64,000 nt of DNA from positions 323,702 through 387,701 of the forward strand of contig NZ_JADKRW010000001.1 in assembly GCF_015350995.1 (NCBI RefSeq), in the 5' to 3' direction. Position 1 is the first letter of the stretch; every line of letters begins with the position of its first letter. The notes beneath the pieces were generated by a model, which did not search any database, was not told where the DNA came from, and was given only the letters and a program-made list of their open reading frames with translations. Below are positions 25,338 to 33,808 of this stretch, piece by piece. The DNA is from Curtobacterium sp. VKM Ac-1393 (GTDB lineage: Bacteria; Actinomycetota; Actinomycetes; Actinomycetales; Microbacteriaceae). Position numbers and translations under genes: made by a program.

Positions 25338-25913
25338 TCACCAGGTGACGGGGACCTGGACCTCGTCGAGGTCGGCCGGGTCGTTCGCGACACCGTGGGC
25401 CGAGAACGTCTGCACGAAGCACTCGTACTGCCCGAGCGCCGCGTTGGCGCTCGCGGTCTTCGCGGCGTCGTAGTCGCAGCTCACGGTCGCCGCCGCGTCA
25501 CCGGTGTGGTGCGGGTCGGCCGTGTAGGACTTCGCGATGTCGATGGTCGTGGTGAAGCCACCGCCGGCCGAGAACGCGCTCTTCGACACCCACTGCGCCG
25601 ACGCGAACCAGCCGGAGTTGGTGGCGTAGTCCGCCTGCTTGGGGCCGTAGACGACGTAGACGCCGAAGCCGCGGCCCTGGGCGTTGCCGTCGAAGCCGTC
25701 ACCGGTCACCGTGACCGTGCCGTTCGAGACGCCCTGGACGGCCCCCGAGCCGTCCGTGACGACCGAGGCCGGTCCGCTGACCGACAGGCTGGCGCCGTAG
25801 TCGTTGGTGACCGCCGTCGCGGCGGACGCGCTGACGGCGGGCAGGACGGCGATGCCGACCGCTGCGACCCCTGCCGCGAGCGTGATCCCGAACGAGCGTG
25901 CGATTCGTGCCAT
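25338..25913 (-). CDS. secreted protein of the heme-uptake locus with IGAHG-like domain
   Basis: The 191-residue protein has a clear signal peptide (MARIARSFGITLAAGVAAV, cleavage near SASA, about residue 33) and no membrane anchor, so it should be released or wall-associated. The mature part is a single domain: GDGF...GFGVYVVYGPK in the first half, then two Cys residues and TFSAHGVAND near the C terminus. The same plan appears in its neighbours on both sides. AAAGGGAA precedes ATG 25913. Position inside the hmu operon points to heme capture or transfer, comparable to HtaB or HtaC in corynebacteria, but it has no HtaA domain. Confidence 0.85.
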   Translation of the reverse strand: MARIARSFGITLAAGVAAVGIAVLPAVSASAATAVTNDYGASLSVSGPASVVTDGSGAVQGVSNGTVTVTGDGFDGNAQGRGFGVYVVYGPKQADYATNSGWFASAQWVSKSAFSAGGGFTTTIDIAKSYTADPHHTGDAAATVSCDYDAAKTASANAALGQYECFVQTFSAHGVANDPADLDEVQVPVTW

Positions 25914-25968
25914 GTCGGTGTTCCCTTTCGATGAGGGCGCCCACTGTGAGCGCCCGGGTCTGGTGGTC

Positions 25969-26943
25969 CTACGAGGCGTCGGGGGCGACGTCGGCCGCGC
26001 GTCGTGCGGTGCGCCGGGAGTGCACGATCGCGAAGGCGACGAGTGCGGCGACGGCCACGACGAGTGCGGACAGCCCGCCGAGCACGATCCGCAGCACGGT
26101 CGGGTCGATCCCGGCCGCAGCGGCAGCGACGGCCGAGGGGGTCGCCGCCGGCGCGGTGGGCGTCGCCGGTGCCGTGGGGAGCGCGGTCGCGGTGGGCGTC
26201 GCGGTCGGCCGCGTGGTCGCCTTCGCGGTCGCGCTCGCCGCGGACGACGGCTCGGCGGGCGGACGGGAGGCACTGCCCGCGTCCGTCGTGTCGGCCTGCG
26301 CCTGTCCGGTGGTCGCCCTGGTGCCGCCACCGGCCAGCGTTCCGCCGCTGCCGTACAGGTTCTGGACGGAGACCGGGGTGAACGACTCGTTGTTCGCGTT
26401 CGCGACGCCGTGCGCGCCGATCGTGATGATCCCGCACTGCACGACCGAGCAGTCGACGGTCGTCGCCGCGCCGTTCCGGTCGAGTGCCTGGAACGTCGAA
26501 CCGGGGACCTTCAGGGTCGCCGACCAGGTGCCGGTGGCGGAGTCGACCGTGCCCCCGTTCGCCGCGGACGCGGTGGAACTGCCCTCGAAGGCGACGAAGT
26601 CGAGGTACCCGGTGGGGTTCGACTCGTCGTCGGGCACGTAGCTGTAGTCCACGCCGGTCGCGCCGCCCTTGCTCGGCTGCCAGGTGCCGTTCACGGTGCC
26701 GAACGCCACGTAGATGCCGCCGTACCCGTTCTTGATGCCCTGGAACCCGGAGCCGCTCAGGCGCAGCGTCGTCAGGTAGGTCGAGTCGACCTGGTTCGTC
26801 ACCTCGGGGTGCCCCTCGATCGCGACGCTGACCCGGCCGGCTGCCGAGGCGGGGGCGGCGCCGACCACGGCGGCTCCCCCGGCGCTCAGCGCGACGAGCA
26901 GTCCGGCGAGCGCGAGCCGGAGCGGGCGGGTGCGGGTGGTCAC
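25969..26943 (-). CDS. membrane-anchored surface protein of the heme-uptake locus with IGAHG domain
   Basis: The 324-residue protein carries a signal peptide (to about residue 34, PASAAG), the domain shared with its two neighbours (about 40-215, including YGGIYVAFGTVNG, DYSYVPDDE and CSVVQCGIITIGAHGVA), a Thr/Ala/Pro-rich stalk (about 225-275), a membrane helix (VLRIVLGGLSALVVAVAALV) and a basic cytoplasmic tail. This is the layout of cell-envelope heme receptors such as corynebacterial HtaC. GTG 26943 overlaps the hmuV stop by 4 bases and is preceded by AGGAGGCG. Heme binding is inferred from context only. Confidence 0.87.
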   Translation of the reverse strand: MTTRTRPLRLALAGLLVALSAGGAAVVGAAPASAAGRVSVAIEGHPEVTNQVDSTYLTTLRLSGSGFQGIKNGYGGIYVAFGTVNGTWQPSKGGATGVDYSYVPDDESNPTGYLDFVAFEGSSTASAANGGTVDSATGTWSATLKVPGSTFQALDRNGAATTVDCSVVQCGIITIGAHGVANANNESFTPVSVQNLYGSGGTLAGGGTRATTGQAQADTTDAGSASRPPAEPSSAASATAKATTRPTATPTATALPTAPATPTAPAATPSAVAAAAAGIDPTVLRIVLGGLSALVVAVAALVAFAIVHSRRTARRAADVAPDAS

Positions 26944-27773
26944 GAGGACGCCTCCTGGAGGGTTCTGGACGGCACGACGACGGGCGTGCCGGTGTTCGGG
27001 TCGGGCACGACGGTGACCGGGTGCCGGTAGACCGCGCCGATGCGGGCGGCGGTCAGGACGTCGGTCGGTGTGCCGTCGGCGACGATCCGGCCTCCGGCGA
27101 GCATGGCGACGCGGTCGGCGTACGCACCGGCGAGGCTCAGGTCGTGGAGCACCACGACGACGGCGCCGCCGGCCTGCGCGTGTGCCCGGGCGACGGCCAG
27201 CACGGCCTCCTGGTGCCGCAGGTCGAGGGCGGCGGTCGGCTCGTCGAGCAGCAGCACCGGGGTCGACTGCGCCAGGACCCGGGCGAACGACGCCCGGGCA
27301 CGTTCGCCGCCGGACAGCGAGGGGAACGCCTGGTCGATCCGGTCGGCGAGCTCGACCTGGTCGAGGACCCGTGCGACCACGGTGTCGTCGTCGACCGCGC
27401 GCGGGGTCCCCCGCCACGGCGCCCGGCCCATCCGGACGACCTCGCCGACGCGGAACCCGAAGGCCACGGCGGTGTCCTGCTCGAGCACGGCGCGGCGACG
27501 GGCGGTGGCGATCGGGGCCTCACCGCCGGTGTGCACCCCGTCGATCGTGATCGTGCCGCTGTGTGCGAGGTCACCGGCGATCGCCCGGAGCAGGGTCGAC
27601 TTGCCGGCACCGTTCGGACCGACGAGCGCCAGGACCTCGCCCGTGCGCACCGTCAGGTCGACGTCGGCGAGCAGGCGGCGTCCGTCGACGACGACCCCGA
27701 GCCCGGAGACCACGACCGCACCGATCGCCACCGCCCCGCCGGTACGCGGACCGGTCACGCTCGCCGGGGTCAT
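26940..27773 (-). CDS. hmuV: heme ABC transporter ATP-binding protein
   Basis: The 277-residue cytosolic ATPase drives heme import. Walker A GPNGAGKST, signature LSGGERAR, Walker [12 protein letters not shown] and the switch His in VVLHDLSLA are all intact. The ending YRHPVTVVPDPNTGTPVVVP is typical of HmuV and related iron-siderophore ATPases. It overlaps hmuU upstream (ATGA) and the IGAHG-domain gene downstream (GTGA), each by 4 bases. The pairing with an HtaA-domain protein in the same operon favours heme over a siderophore as substrate. Confidence 0.94.
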   Translation of the reverse strand: MTPASVTGPRTGGAVAIGAVVVSGLGVVVDGRRLLADVDLTVRTGEVLALVGPNGAGKSTLLRAIAGDLAHSGTITIDGVHTGGEAPIATARRRAVLEQDTAVAFGFRVGEVVRMGRAPWRGTPRAVDDDTVVARVLDQVELADRIDQAFPSLSGGERARASFARVLAQSTPVLLLDEPTAALDLRHQEAVLAVARAHAQAGGAVVVVLHDLSLAGAYADRVAMLAGGRIVADGTPTDVLTAARIGAVYRHPVTVVPDPNTGTPVVVPSRTLQEASS

Positions 27774-28873
27774 GCCCAGCCGCCCGACCGACGGCGCGCA
27801 CGGCGCAGCAGCCAGAAGAAGAACGGGCCGCCGACGAGCGAGGTCAGCATGCCGATCGGCAGGTCCGCGTACGGCACCAGGGTGCGGGCGAGCAGGTCGG
27901 CGATCGTCAGCAGCAGTGCGCCGCCGAGCGTCGAGACGAGCAGGAGCGGTCCGTGCGCCGGACCGATGACCATCCGCATCAGGTGCGGGACGACGAGCCC
28001 GACGAACGCGATGATGCCGGCGAACGCGACCGCGGCCCCGACGAGCAGGGCTACCACGACGATTGCGACGACCCGGACGGCCTCGACCCGCACCCCGACG
28101 TGCCGCGCGGCCCGGTCGCCGAGGGCGAGCAGGTCGAGCGAACGCGTCAGCACGACGGCCCCGACGAGTCCGACGCCGATCACGGGGGTGATCGCTGCGG
28201 CCTGGTCCCACATCGAGCCGTTCAGCGATCCGAGCTGCCAGAAGACGATCTGTTCGCGCGCCTGCTGGTCGCCGAGGAACGTCAGGAAGGCCAACCCCGC
28301 CCCGGTGAACGCGTTCACCGCGATGCCGGTGAGCAGGAGCGTGACGACCTCGGTGCGGCCGCCGGCGCGGGAGAGCCCGTAGACGAGCAGCGTCGCGAGC
28401 AGGCCTCCGGCGAACGCCAACAGCGGGGTCGTCCAGTACCCGGCGAACTGCAGTCCGAACACGATCGAGGCGCACGCCCCGAAGGCCGCACCGCCGGACA
28501 CCCCGACGACCCCGGGGTCGGCCAGTGGGTTCGCGAACACGGCCTGCATGAGCACACCGGCGGCGGCGAGCGCGGCACCGATCACCAGCGCCATCACCAC
28601 ACGGGGGAACCGGATCGTCCACAGCGCCTGGGTGACGAGGTCGTCCGCGGGGCCGTCCACCGGCAGCCCGACCGAGCGGGCCACGGTCCGGAGCACCTCG
28701 GCCGGCGAGATGCCGAGCTGCCCGACGCTCGCCGACACCAACGTCGCGACGACGAGCCCCGCCACGAGCGCGATCGTCAGCAGCGTGATGCGGCCGACCC
28801 GCGACCTGGACGTGACCGCCGGTGCTGCGGGGACGTGCGTGGCGGGCGCGATCCGTTCCTCCCGGACGGTCAC
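27770..28873 (-). CDS. hmuU: heme ABC transporter permease (FecCD family)
   Basis: A 367-residue permease with about ten membrane helices, forming the homodimeric heme channel. The FecCD signature is clear: VRFPRV-like IRFPRVVMALVIGAALAAAG (about residues 88-107), then NPLADPGVVGVSGGAAFGA and GRAARHVGV-like DRAARHVGVRVE. It starts at GTG 28873, overlapping the hmuT stop by 4 bases, and ends overlapping hmuV, the usual T-U-V order. Confidence 0.95.
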   Translation of the reverse strand: MTVREERIAPATHVPAAPAVTSRSRVGRITLLTIALVAGLVVATLVSASVGQLGISPAEVLRTVARSVGLPVDGPADDLVTQALWTIRFPRVVMALVIGAALAAAGVLMQAVFANPLADPGVVGVSGGAAFGACASIVFGLQFAGYWTTPLLAFAGGLLATLLVYGLSRAGGRTEVVTLLLTGIAVNAFTGAGLAFLTFLGDQQAREQIVFWQLGSLNGSMWDQAAAITPVIGVGLVGAVVLTRSLDLLALGDRAARHVGVRVEAVRVVAIVVVALLVGAAVAFAGIIAFVGLVVPHLMRMVIGPAHGPLLLVSTLGGALLLTIADLLARTLVPYADLPIGMLTSLVGGPFFFWLLRRARRRSGGWA

Positions 28874-29997
28874 GAGGCGTCCGCCGGACCGTAGATCGCC
28901 GCTGCCAACGCGGCCACGATCTCGGGCGTGCGCGGCCCGAAGCTCATCACCGTCGTGTCGGCCATGTCCACGATGCGGCGGTGCTCGCCCGCCGGCGTCT
29001 TCGCGATCGCGGGGACCCGCTGGAGCAGTCCGTCGACCCCGTCGACGGACTCGAGCCCCTTGGTCATCATGATGACCAGGTCCGGCTGCATCGCGACGAG
29101 CGCCTCGGCGTTGACCGGCCGCATGCCCGTCCAGTCCTGCTCCGTCGCGACGTCCCGCCCGCCGACCGCGTCGATCAGCGAGTCGGCGCCGGACTCGCTG
29201 CCGAACAGGTAGTAGACGCCGGCGTTCCCCCGCACGTACAGGAACACCATCTTCAGCTTGTCGGCCGTCGCGGTCGGCGCGATCCGCGCCACCTGCTCGG
29301 CGACGGCCCGCTGCTGGGCGTGCACCTCGGCGGCCAGGCGGTCACCCGTCGCCGGTACGCCGAGCGCGGTCGCGACCTGCTCGATGATCGCGTCGGTGTT
29401 CGTGGTGTCCCGGTGCGGGTCCAGGACGACCACGGGGACCCCGGCCTTCCGGATCTGCAGGACGACGTCCCACGGCCCGAGCGAGGTGTCGGTGAGCAGC
29501 ACCGTGGGCCGGAGCGCGAGGATCGCCTCGGCGGAGAGCTCATGGCCGTTCTGGGTGACGAGCGGCAGGTCCTCGGTGCCCGCGAAGCCGGTCGACACAT
29601 CGCGACCGACCAGGTGGTCCCCCAGGCCGAGGCCGTACACGGTGGACGACAGCGTGCCGGAGATGTCGAGCGCGAGGATCCGGTCCGCACTCGTGACGGT
29701 CACCTCGGTGTCCTGGTTGTCGGTGACGGTGACGGGCAGCTCGGGCTCGTCGACCGTGCTCGCCGTCGGCGGCAGGTCGGTCGCCAGGGTCGCGGTGCGC
29801 TCGCCGGTCACGTCCCTCGCGTCGGTCACCGGTGCGATGGTCTGGAGGCCCGCGGCCGGGTCCATCGCGCTCGTCCCGCGACCCGCGGCGTGCGTCGCAC
29901 CCGCGGTGCCGGCACCAGCGCCCGTGCAGCCGGTCGCCACGGCGAGGACGACGAGGGCGGACGCTGCGGCCGTGAGGGCGCGACGGAGTGACGACAT
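28870..29997 (-). CDS. hmuT: heme-binding lipoprotein of the HmuTUV importer
   Basis: The 375-residue cluster A-II binding protein has a lipoprotein signal (lipobox VATGC, Cys near 24) and a Ala/Thr-rich tether, then the two-lobed fold bridged by a long helix. DRILALDISGTLSSTVYGLGLGD-type text (about residue 103 on) opens the first lobe, and the Tyr-containing VRGNAGVYYLFG and MMTKGLESVDG belong to the second. It hands heme to HmuU. The gene is first in the operon and sits behind a promoter whose spacer is an iron-regulator box (30027-30045). Confidence 0.94.
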   Translation of the reverse strand: MSSLRRALTAAASALVVLAVATGCTGAGAGTAGATHAAGRGTSAMDPAAGLQTIAPVTDARDVTGERTATLATDLPPTASTVDEPELPVTVTDNQDTEVTVTSADRILALDISGTLSSTVYGLGLGDHLVGRDVSTGFAGTEDLPLVTQNGHELSAEAILALRPTVLLTDTSLGPWDVVLQIRKAGVPVVVLDPHRDTTNTDAIIEQVATALGVPATGDRLAAEVHAQQRAVAEQVARIAPTATADKLKMVFLYVRGNAGVYYLFGSESGADSLIDAVGGRDVATEQDWTGMRPVNAEALVAMQPDLVIMMTKGLESVDGVDGLLQRVPAIAKTPAGEHRRIVDMADTTVMSFGPRTPEIVAALAAAIYGPADAS

Positions 29998-30023
29998 GGA
30001 GATGATCCCGGGTGCTGGTTGAA

Positions 30024-30052
30024 AAGTTAGGTGAGCCTCACCTAACTGTTAA
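30024..30052 (-). promoter_or_regulatory. hmuT promoter with DtxR/IdeR iron box in the spacer
   Basis: On the minus strand, -35 TTAACA (30047-30052) and -10 TAACTT (30024-30029) are separated by 17 bp. TTAGGTGAGCCTCACCTAA (30027-30045) fills that spacer: a 19-bp palindrome matching the DtxR/IdeR consensus. A weaker TTAGGGCACCC element lies at 30054-30064. Iron-loaded regulator should block this promoter directly. Confidence 0.9.
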
Positions 30053-30120
30053 CTTAGGGCACCCTTACCAACCATGTCCAGCACGTGGCGTGCCGCTCGG
30101 TGCCCGCTACGGTGGACCTC

Positions 30121-31158
30121 GTGCGCATCGTGGTGGCTCCGGACTCGTTCAAGGGCACCGCGACCGCGGCGTCCGTCGCCCAGGCGATCGCGGACGGCTG
30201 GCTGACCGAACGCCCCGACGACGACGTGGTGCTCGTGCCGATGGCCGACGGCGGCGAGGGCACCCTGGACGCCTTCGCGACCGCCGTCCCCGGTGCGGTC
30301 CGGGTTCCCGTCAGCGTGACCGGGCCCGCGGGCACCCCCGTCGAGACGTGGTGGCTCCGGCTCCCCGACGGCCGTGCGGTCGTGGAGCTCGCGGCGACGA
30401 GTGGCCTGCCGCTGCTCGACGAACTCATGCCGGAGACCGCGACGAGCCGGGGGTTCGGCGAGGCGATCGCCGCCGCGCTCGACGCCGGCGCCACGGGGCT
30501 CGTGCTCGGCATCGGCGGCAGCGCCTCGACCGACGGCGGACGACCGGTGCTCGAGGCGCTCGGGTACGACGGCGACCGCGGCGCGCTGCGTGCCCTGCCA
30601 CCGCTCGGTGTCACCGTCCTGACCGACGTGACCTCTCCCCTGCTCGGCCCGACCGGCGCGGCTGCCGTGTTCGGACCGCAGAAGGGGATCGAGCCCCCGC
30701 GGGTCGCATTCTTCGACGAGCGGCTGGCCGCCTGGGCCACCCGCTTCCCTTCAGTGGACCCCGCGACCCCGGGCGCCGGTGCAGCGGGTGGCGTCGGCTT
30801 CGGCCTGCTCGTCTGGGGTGCGACCCTGGCCCGCGGCGCAGACGGTGTCGCCGAGGTGCTCGGGCTGGCCGACCGACTCGACGGCGCCGACGTCGTCATC
30901 ACCGGCGAGGGTCGGTACGACGGGCAGTCCGCCGCCGGCAAGGTCCCGTCGGTGGTTCGTGCCCTGACGGCGGCACACGCCCCCGCGGCCCGGGCGATGC
31001 TCGTCGCCGGCGCGATCGAGGCCTCCCTCGACGACTACGCCGCGGCCGCCTCGCTCACCGTGCTCGCCACGCAGACCACCGGGGAACCGGACGACGCCCT
31101 CGCCGACCCGCTGCGCTTCGCGACGATCGCGGGCCAGCGCCTCGCACGCATGGCCTGA
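30121..31158 (+). CDS. glxK: glycerate kinase (GlxK/GarK family)
   Basis: The 345-residue enzyme phosphorylates D-glycerate to 2-phosphoglycerate (or the 3-phosphate, depending on subtype), feeding glyoxylate and serine-derived carbon into glycolysis. Family markers are VVAPDSFKGT at the N terminus, PMADGGEGT, LGIGGSASTDGG (about residues 132-143) and ITGEGRYDGQSAAGK near residue 260. It is about 30 residues shorter than usual because the stretch after GGSASTDGG is contracted. GTG 30121 stands 7 bases after TACGGT with no ribosome site, suggesting leaderless transcription. It is divergent from hmuT and probably independent of it. Confidence 0.92.
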   Translation: MRIVVAPDSFKGTATAASVAQAIADGWLTERPDDDVVLVPMADGGEGTLDAFATAVPGAVRVPVSVTGPAGTPVETWWLRLPDGRAVVELAATSGLPLLDELMPETATSRGFGEAIAAALDAGATGLVLGIGGSASTDGGRPVLEALGYDGDRGALRALPPLGVTVLTDVTSPLLGPTGAAAVFGPQKGIEPPRVAFFDERLAAWATRFPSVDPATPGAGAAGGVGFGLLVWGATLARGADGVAEVLGLADRLDGADVVITGEGRYDGQSAAGKVPSVVRALTAAHAPAARAMLVAGAIEASLDDYAAAASLTVLATQTTGEPDDALADPLRFATIAGQRLARMA

Positions 31159-31272
31159 GCACCCCGATTCCCGCACTGGGGAGCCCCATTGGAACCTCCC
31201 ACGCTGTGGCGCGCTCCATCAGACTGGTTCCGGGCCGGAACCGGCCCGCAACGCACCCCCACGAGGAGATCA

Positions 31273-32319
31273 TTGCGCACCGTCAACGCGTACGCGGCAC
31301 CGTCAGCGACCGAGCCGCTCGTCAAGACCACCATCACCCGTCGTGACGTCGGAGCGAACGACGTCGAGATCGACATCGCCTACGCCGGCATCTGCCACTC
31401 GGACATCCACACCGTCCGCGGTGAGTGGGGCCAGATCCAGTACCCGCAGGTCGTCGGCCACGAGATCGTCGGCCACGTCTCCGCCGTCGGCGAGAACGTC
31501 ACCAAGCACCAGGTCGGCGACCGCGTCGGCGTCGGCTGCATGGTCAACTCGTGCGGCGAGTGCGAGAACTGCGTCGCCGGCAACGAGCAGTACTGCCTCA
31601 AGGGCAACATCGGCACCTACACGAGCGTCGACCCAGCCGACGGCTCGATCACCCAGGGCGGCTACTCGCAGGCGATCGTCGTGAACGAGGACTTCGTCCT
31701 CCGCGTCCCCGAGTCGCTCGACATCGAGAAGGTCGCGCCGCTGCTCTGCGCCGGCATCACCACCTACTCGCCGCTGCACCACTGGAAGGCCGGCCCCGGC
31801 ACGAAGGTCGCGGTCATCGGCATGGGCGGCCTCGGCCACATGGCCGTCAAGATCGCGGTCGCCCTCGGCGCCGAGGTCACCGTCCTGTCGCAGACCACGT
31901 CGAAGGAAGCCGACTCGCTCCGCTACGGCGCGAAGGCCCACTACGCGACGAAGGACCCGGAGACGTTCGAGAAGCTCGCGAACTCCTTCGAGCTCATCAT
32001 CAACACCGTCTCGGCGAAGATCCCGATGGGCTCGTACCTCGGCCTGCTCAAGGTCGACGGCACGCTCGTCAACGTCGGCGCTCCGTCCGAGCCGCTCGAG
32101 GTCCCGGCGTTCGCGCTGATCCCGCGCCGGCTCAGCTGGGCCGGATCCGCCATCGGCGGCATCCGCGAGACCCAGGAGATGCTGGACTTCTGCGCCGAGC
32201 ACGACATCCTGCCGGAGACCGAGCTCATCAGCGCCGACCAGATCAACGAGGCCTACGAGCGCGTCCTGAACTCGGACGTCCGCTACCGCTTCGTGATCGA
32301 CGCCGCCACCCTGGCGTAG
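31273..32319 (+). CDS. zinc-dependent NAD(P) alcohol dehydrogenase (YahK/AdhC type)
   Basis: A 348-residue medium-chain dehydrogenase reducing aldehydes or oxidising alcohols, of the cinnamyl-alcohol-dehydrogenase branch. The catalytic zinc ligands are Cys41 (GICHSD) and His63-Glu64 (VGHE). The structural zinc Cys94, Cys97, Cys100 and Cys108 are intact, and the coenzyme loop [13 protein letters not shown] is present. I take TTG 31273 as the start because GAGGAG (31263-31268) precedes it and the conserved protein begins there; an in-frame ATG at 31189 would add an unrelated 28-residue stretch. Codon use is strikingly clean (C- and G-ending), suggesting high expression. Confidence 0.92.
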   Translation: MRTVNAYAAPSATEPLVKTTITRRDVGANDVEIDIAYAGICHSDIHTVRGEWGQIQYPQVVGHEIVGHVSAVGENVTKHQVGDRVGVGCMVNSCGECENCVAGNEQYCLKGNIGTYTSVDPADGSITQGGYSQAIVVNEDFVLRVPESLDIEKVAPLLCAGITTYSPLHHWKAGPGTKVAVIGMGGLGHMAVKIAVALGAEVTVLSQTTSKEADSLRYGAKAHYATKDPETFEKLANSFELIINTVSAKIPMGSYLGLLKVDGTLVNVGAPSEPLEVPAFALIPRRLSWAGSAIGGIRETQEMLDFCAEHDILPETELISADQINEAYERVLNSDVRYRFVIDAATLA

Positions 32320-32339
32320 TCGTCACCACCTGCACGTCA

Positions 32340-32373
32340 GGGAGGCCCGTTGCCAGCCGGCAACGGGCCTCCC
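32340..32373 (+). terminator. terminator after the alcohol dehydrogenase (CGGGAGGCCCG-family palindrome)
   Basis: Perfect 15-bp stem GGGAGGCCCGTTGCC / GGCAACGGGCCTCCC (32340-32354 with 32359-32373), loop AGCC. It lies between two convergent genes and can serve both. Confidence 0.85.
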
Positions 32374-32401
32374 GTCTGTCTGCGGTCTCCGCGTCGGACC
32401 G

Positions 32402-33808
32402 TCAGCCGACCTCGTCGCCGGACGGCAGCGCACCGCACCAGTCGACGGAACCCGCGTCGATGCTCGCCTCGAGCGCGCCGGAGGCCGCATCGACGATGCT
32501 CACCAGCTCGTCGGTCGCCGACTTCGTCGCGACCGCGACGAACTGGCTGTTCGGGGACGGACAGACCGCCGTGACACTCGCGTCGTCCGGGATCGTCACC
32601 GGCAGCCGGGAGGCCCGCCCACCGTCCACGCGCACGATCCGTGCCGAGACGGTGCCGTCGGACCGCACGTCCCCCAGCACCCGCAGGTACGTGTCGTCCG
32701 TCAGCGGAGCGATCCTGCCGAGCACCGCCGCCTCGGTGCTCGCGGTCGGGGCCCGCAGCGCCGTCTTCGCACCGTCGGTCAGGTCGAGACGCTCGATGCC
32801 CGTACCGGTCTCGACCACGGCCGTGGTCCCCGTGCCGACGAAGCCGTGCAGGTACGTGGCGCTGCCGAGCCGGACCGGGTCGGCGCGGCCGCTCATGTCG
32901 ACGAGGACCAGGTCATCGCTGCCCGTCCGCACCAGGGCGCTCTCGGTCCGGGGCACGTACGCCCACTGCCCGATCGTCATCGGCACGGCGCCCGTCTGCG
33001 GCTTCCCGTCCTCGGCGATGGCGGTGGGCAGGTGTGTACCCGTCATGTCGACCACGTACAGACCGGTGTTCCGCGACTGTCCGGTCGAGGTGTCGGCGTA
33101 CTCGAACCCGAACGAGGCCCCGTCGTCGGCGACGTGCAGCGCGGTGACCCGACCCTGCGACGACGGCAGGGTGAGGTGCTCGACGGGGGCGTCGTCGTCC
33201 TGCACGCCGCCGGACAGCGCGACGATGTCGACGGACGAGCGCGCGTCGCTGCCACTCACCACCACCAGGGAGCGTCCGAGCCGGGCGTACTCCGAGATGT
33301 CCGTGCCCTGGTACACCGTGGTCGCGCCCCCGACGTCGAGGGAACGCCTGACGATGCGGTCCTTCGCGCCGGCGGCTCCCGGCACGAGGGCGAGGACGTC
33401 CGTGCTGCCGGTCCGGATCGCGGCCCTCAGGTCCGCGGTGGCGCGCTGCCCCGGCGCCCGGACGTTCGCGACGGTCACCGTGTAGTCGCGGTCGTAGGCC
33501 AGGGGGCCGGCGAACTCGACCGCGATCGTGTTGCCGCTCGAGGTCACGGTGTGCGCTGCCGCGGGGCTGACCCGGACGTCGGCGGCGTCGACCTTCTGCA
33601 GCGCCTGGTTCGCCGTCAGGATGACCCGCTGCGCCGGACGGGAGACGAGACCGGTGGCGTCGTACGACACGTCGCGCAAGCGCGGCCCCTGCTGCGACCC
33701 GACGACGGCGGCGAGCGCTGCGACGACCGCCAGGACGAGCACGACGGCGAGGTACCGGCGGTGGAACCGGCGCGTGACCGGGCGGCGGTCCGTGCGCTCA
33801 GTACTCAT
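32402..33808 (-). CDS. membrane-anchored extracytoplasmic protein, beta-propeller-like, unknown function
   Basis: The 468-residue protein has a basic N-terminal tail, one membrane helix (about residues 18-40, YLAVVLVLAVVAALAAVV) and a large extracytoplasmic part. An SbsA/Ig-like segment (about 45-125, ending YDRDYTVTVANVRAPG) precedes repeated beta-strand blocks typical of a propeller. The final block has VDWCGALPSG. I recognise no named family. Its start overlaps the TIGR03943-family gene by 11 bases, so it belongs to the operon with that gene and the DUF318 permease. Confidence 0.8.
   Translation of the reverse strand: MSTERTDRRPVTRRFHRRYLAVVLVLAVVAALAAVVGSQQGPRLRDVSYDATGLVSRPAQRVILTANQALQKVDAADVRVSPAAAHTVTSSGNTIAVEFAGPLAYDRDYTVTVANVRAPGQRATADLRAAIRTGSTDVLALVPGAAGAKDRIVRRSLDVGGATTVYQGTDISEYARLGRSLVVVSGSDARSSVDIVALSGGVQDDDAPVEHLTLPSSQGRVTALHVADDGASFGFEYADTSTGQSRNTGLYVVDMTGTHLPTAIAEDGKPQTGAVPMTIGQWAYVPRTESALVRTGSDDLVLVDMSGRADPVRLGSATYLHGFVGTGTTAVVETGTGIERLDLTDGAKTALRAPTASTEAAVLGRIAPLTDDTYLRVLGDVRSDGTVSARIVRVDGGRASRLPVTIPDDASVTAVCPSPNSQFVAVATKSATDELVSIVDAASGALEASIDAGSVDWCGALPSGDEVG

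Noticed and set aside
25338..26330. Extended N terminus for the 191-residue secreted protein
   Set aside because: The frame upstream of 25913 is Arg/Pro-rich antisense-like text over the neighbouring gene; a signal peptide and AAAGGGAA site mark 25913 as the start.
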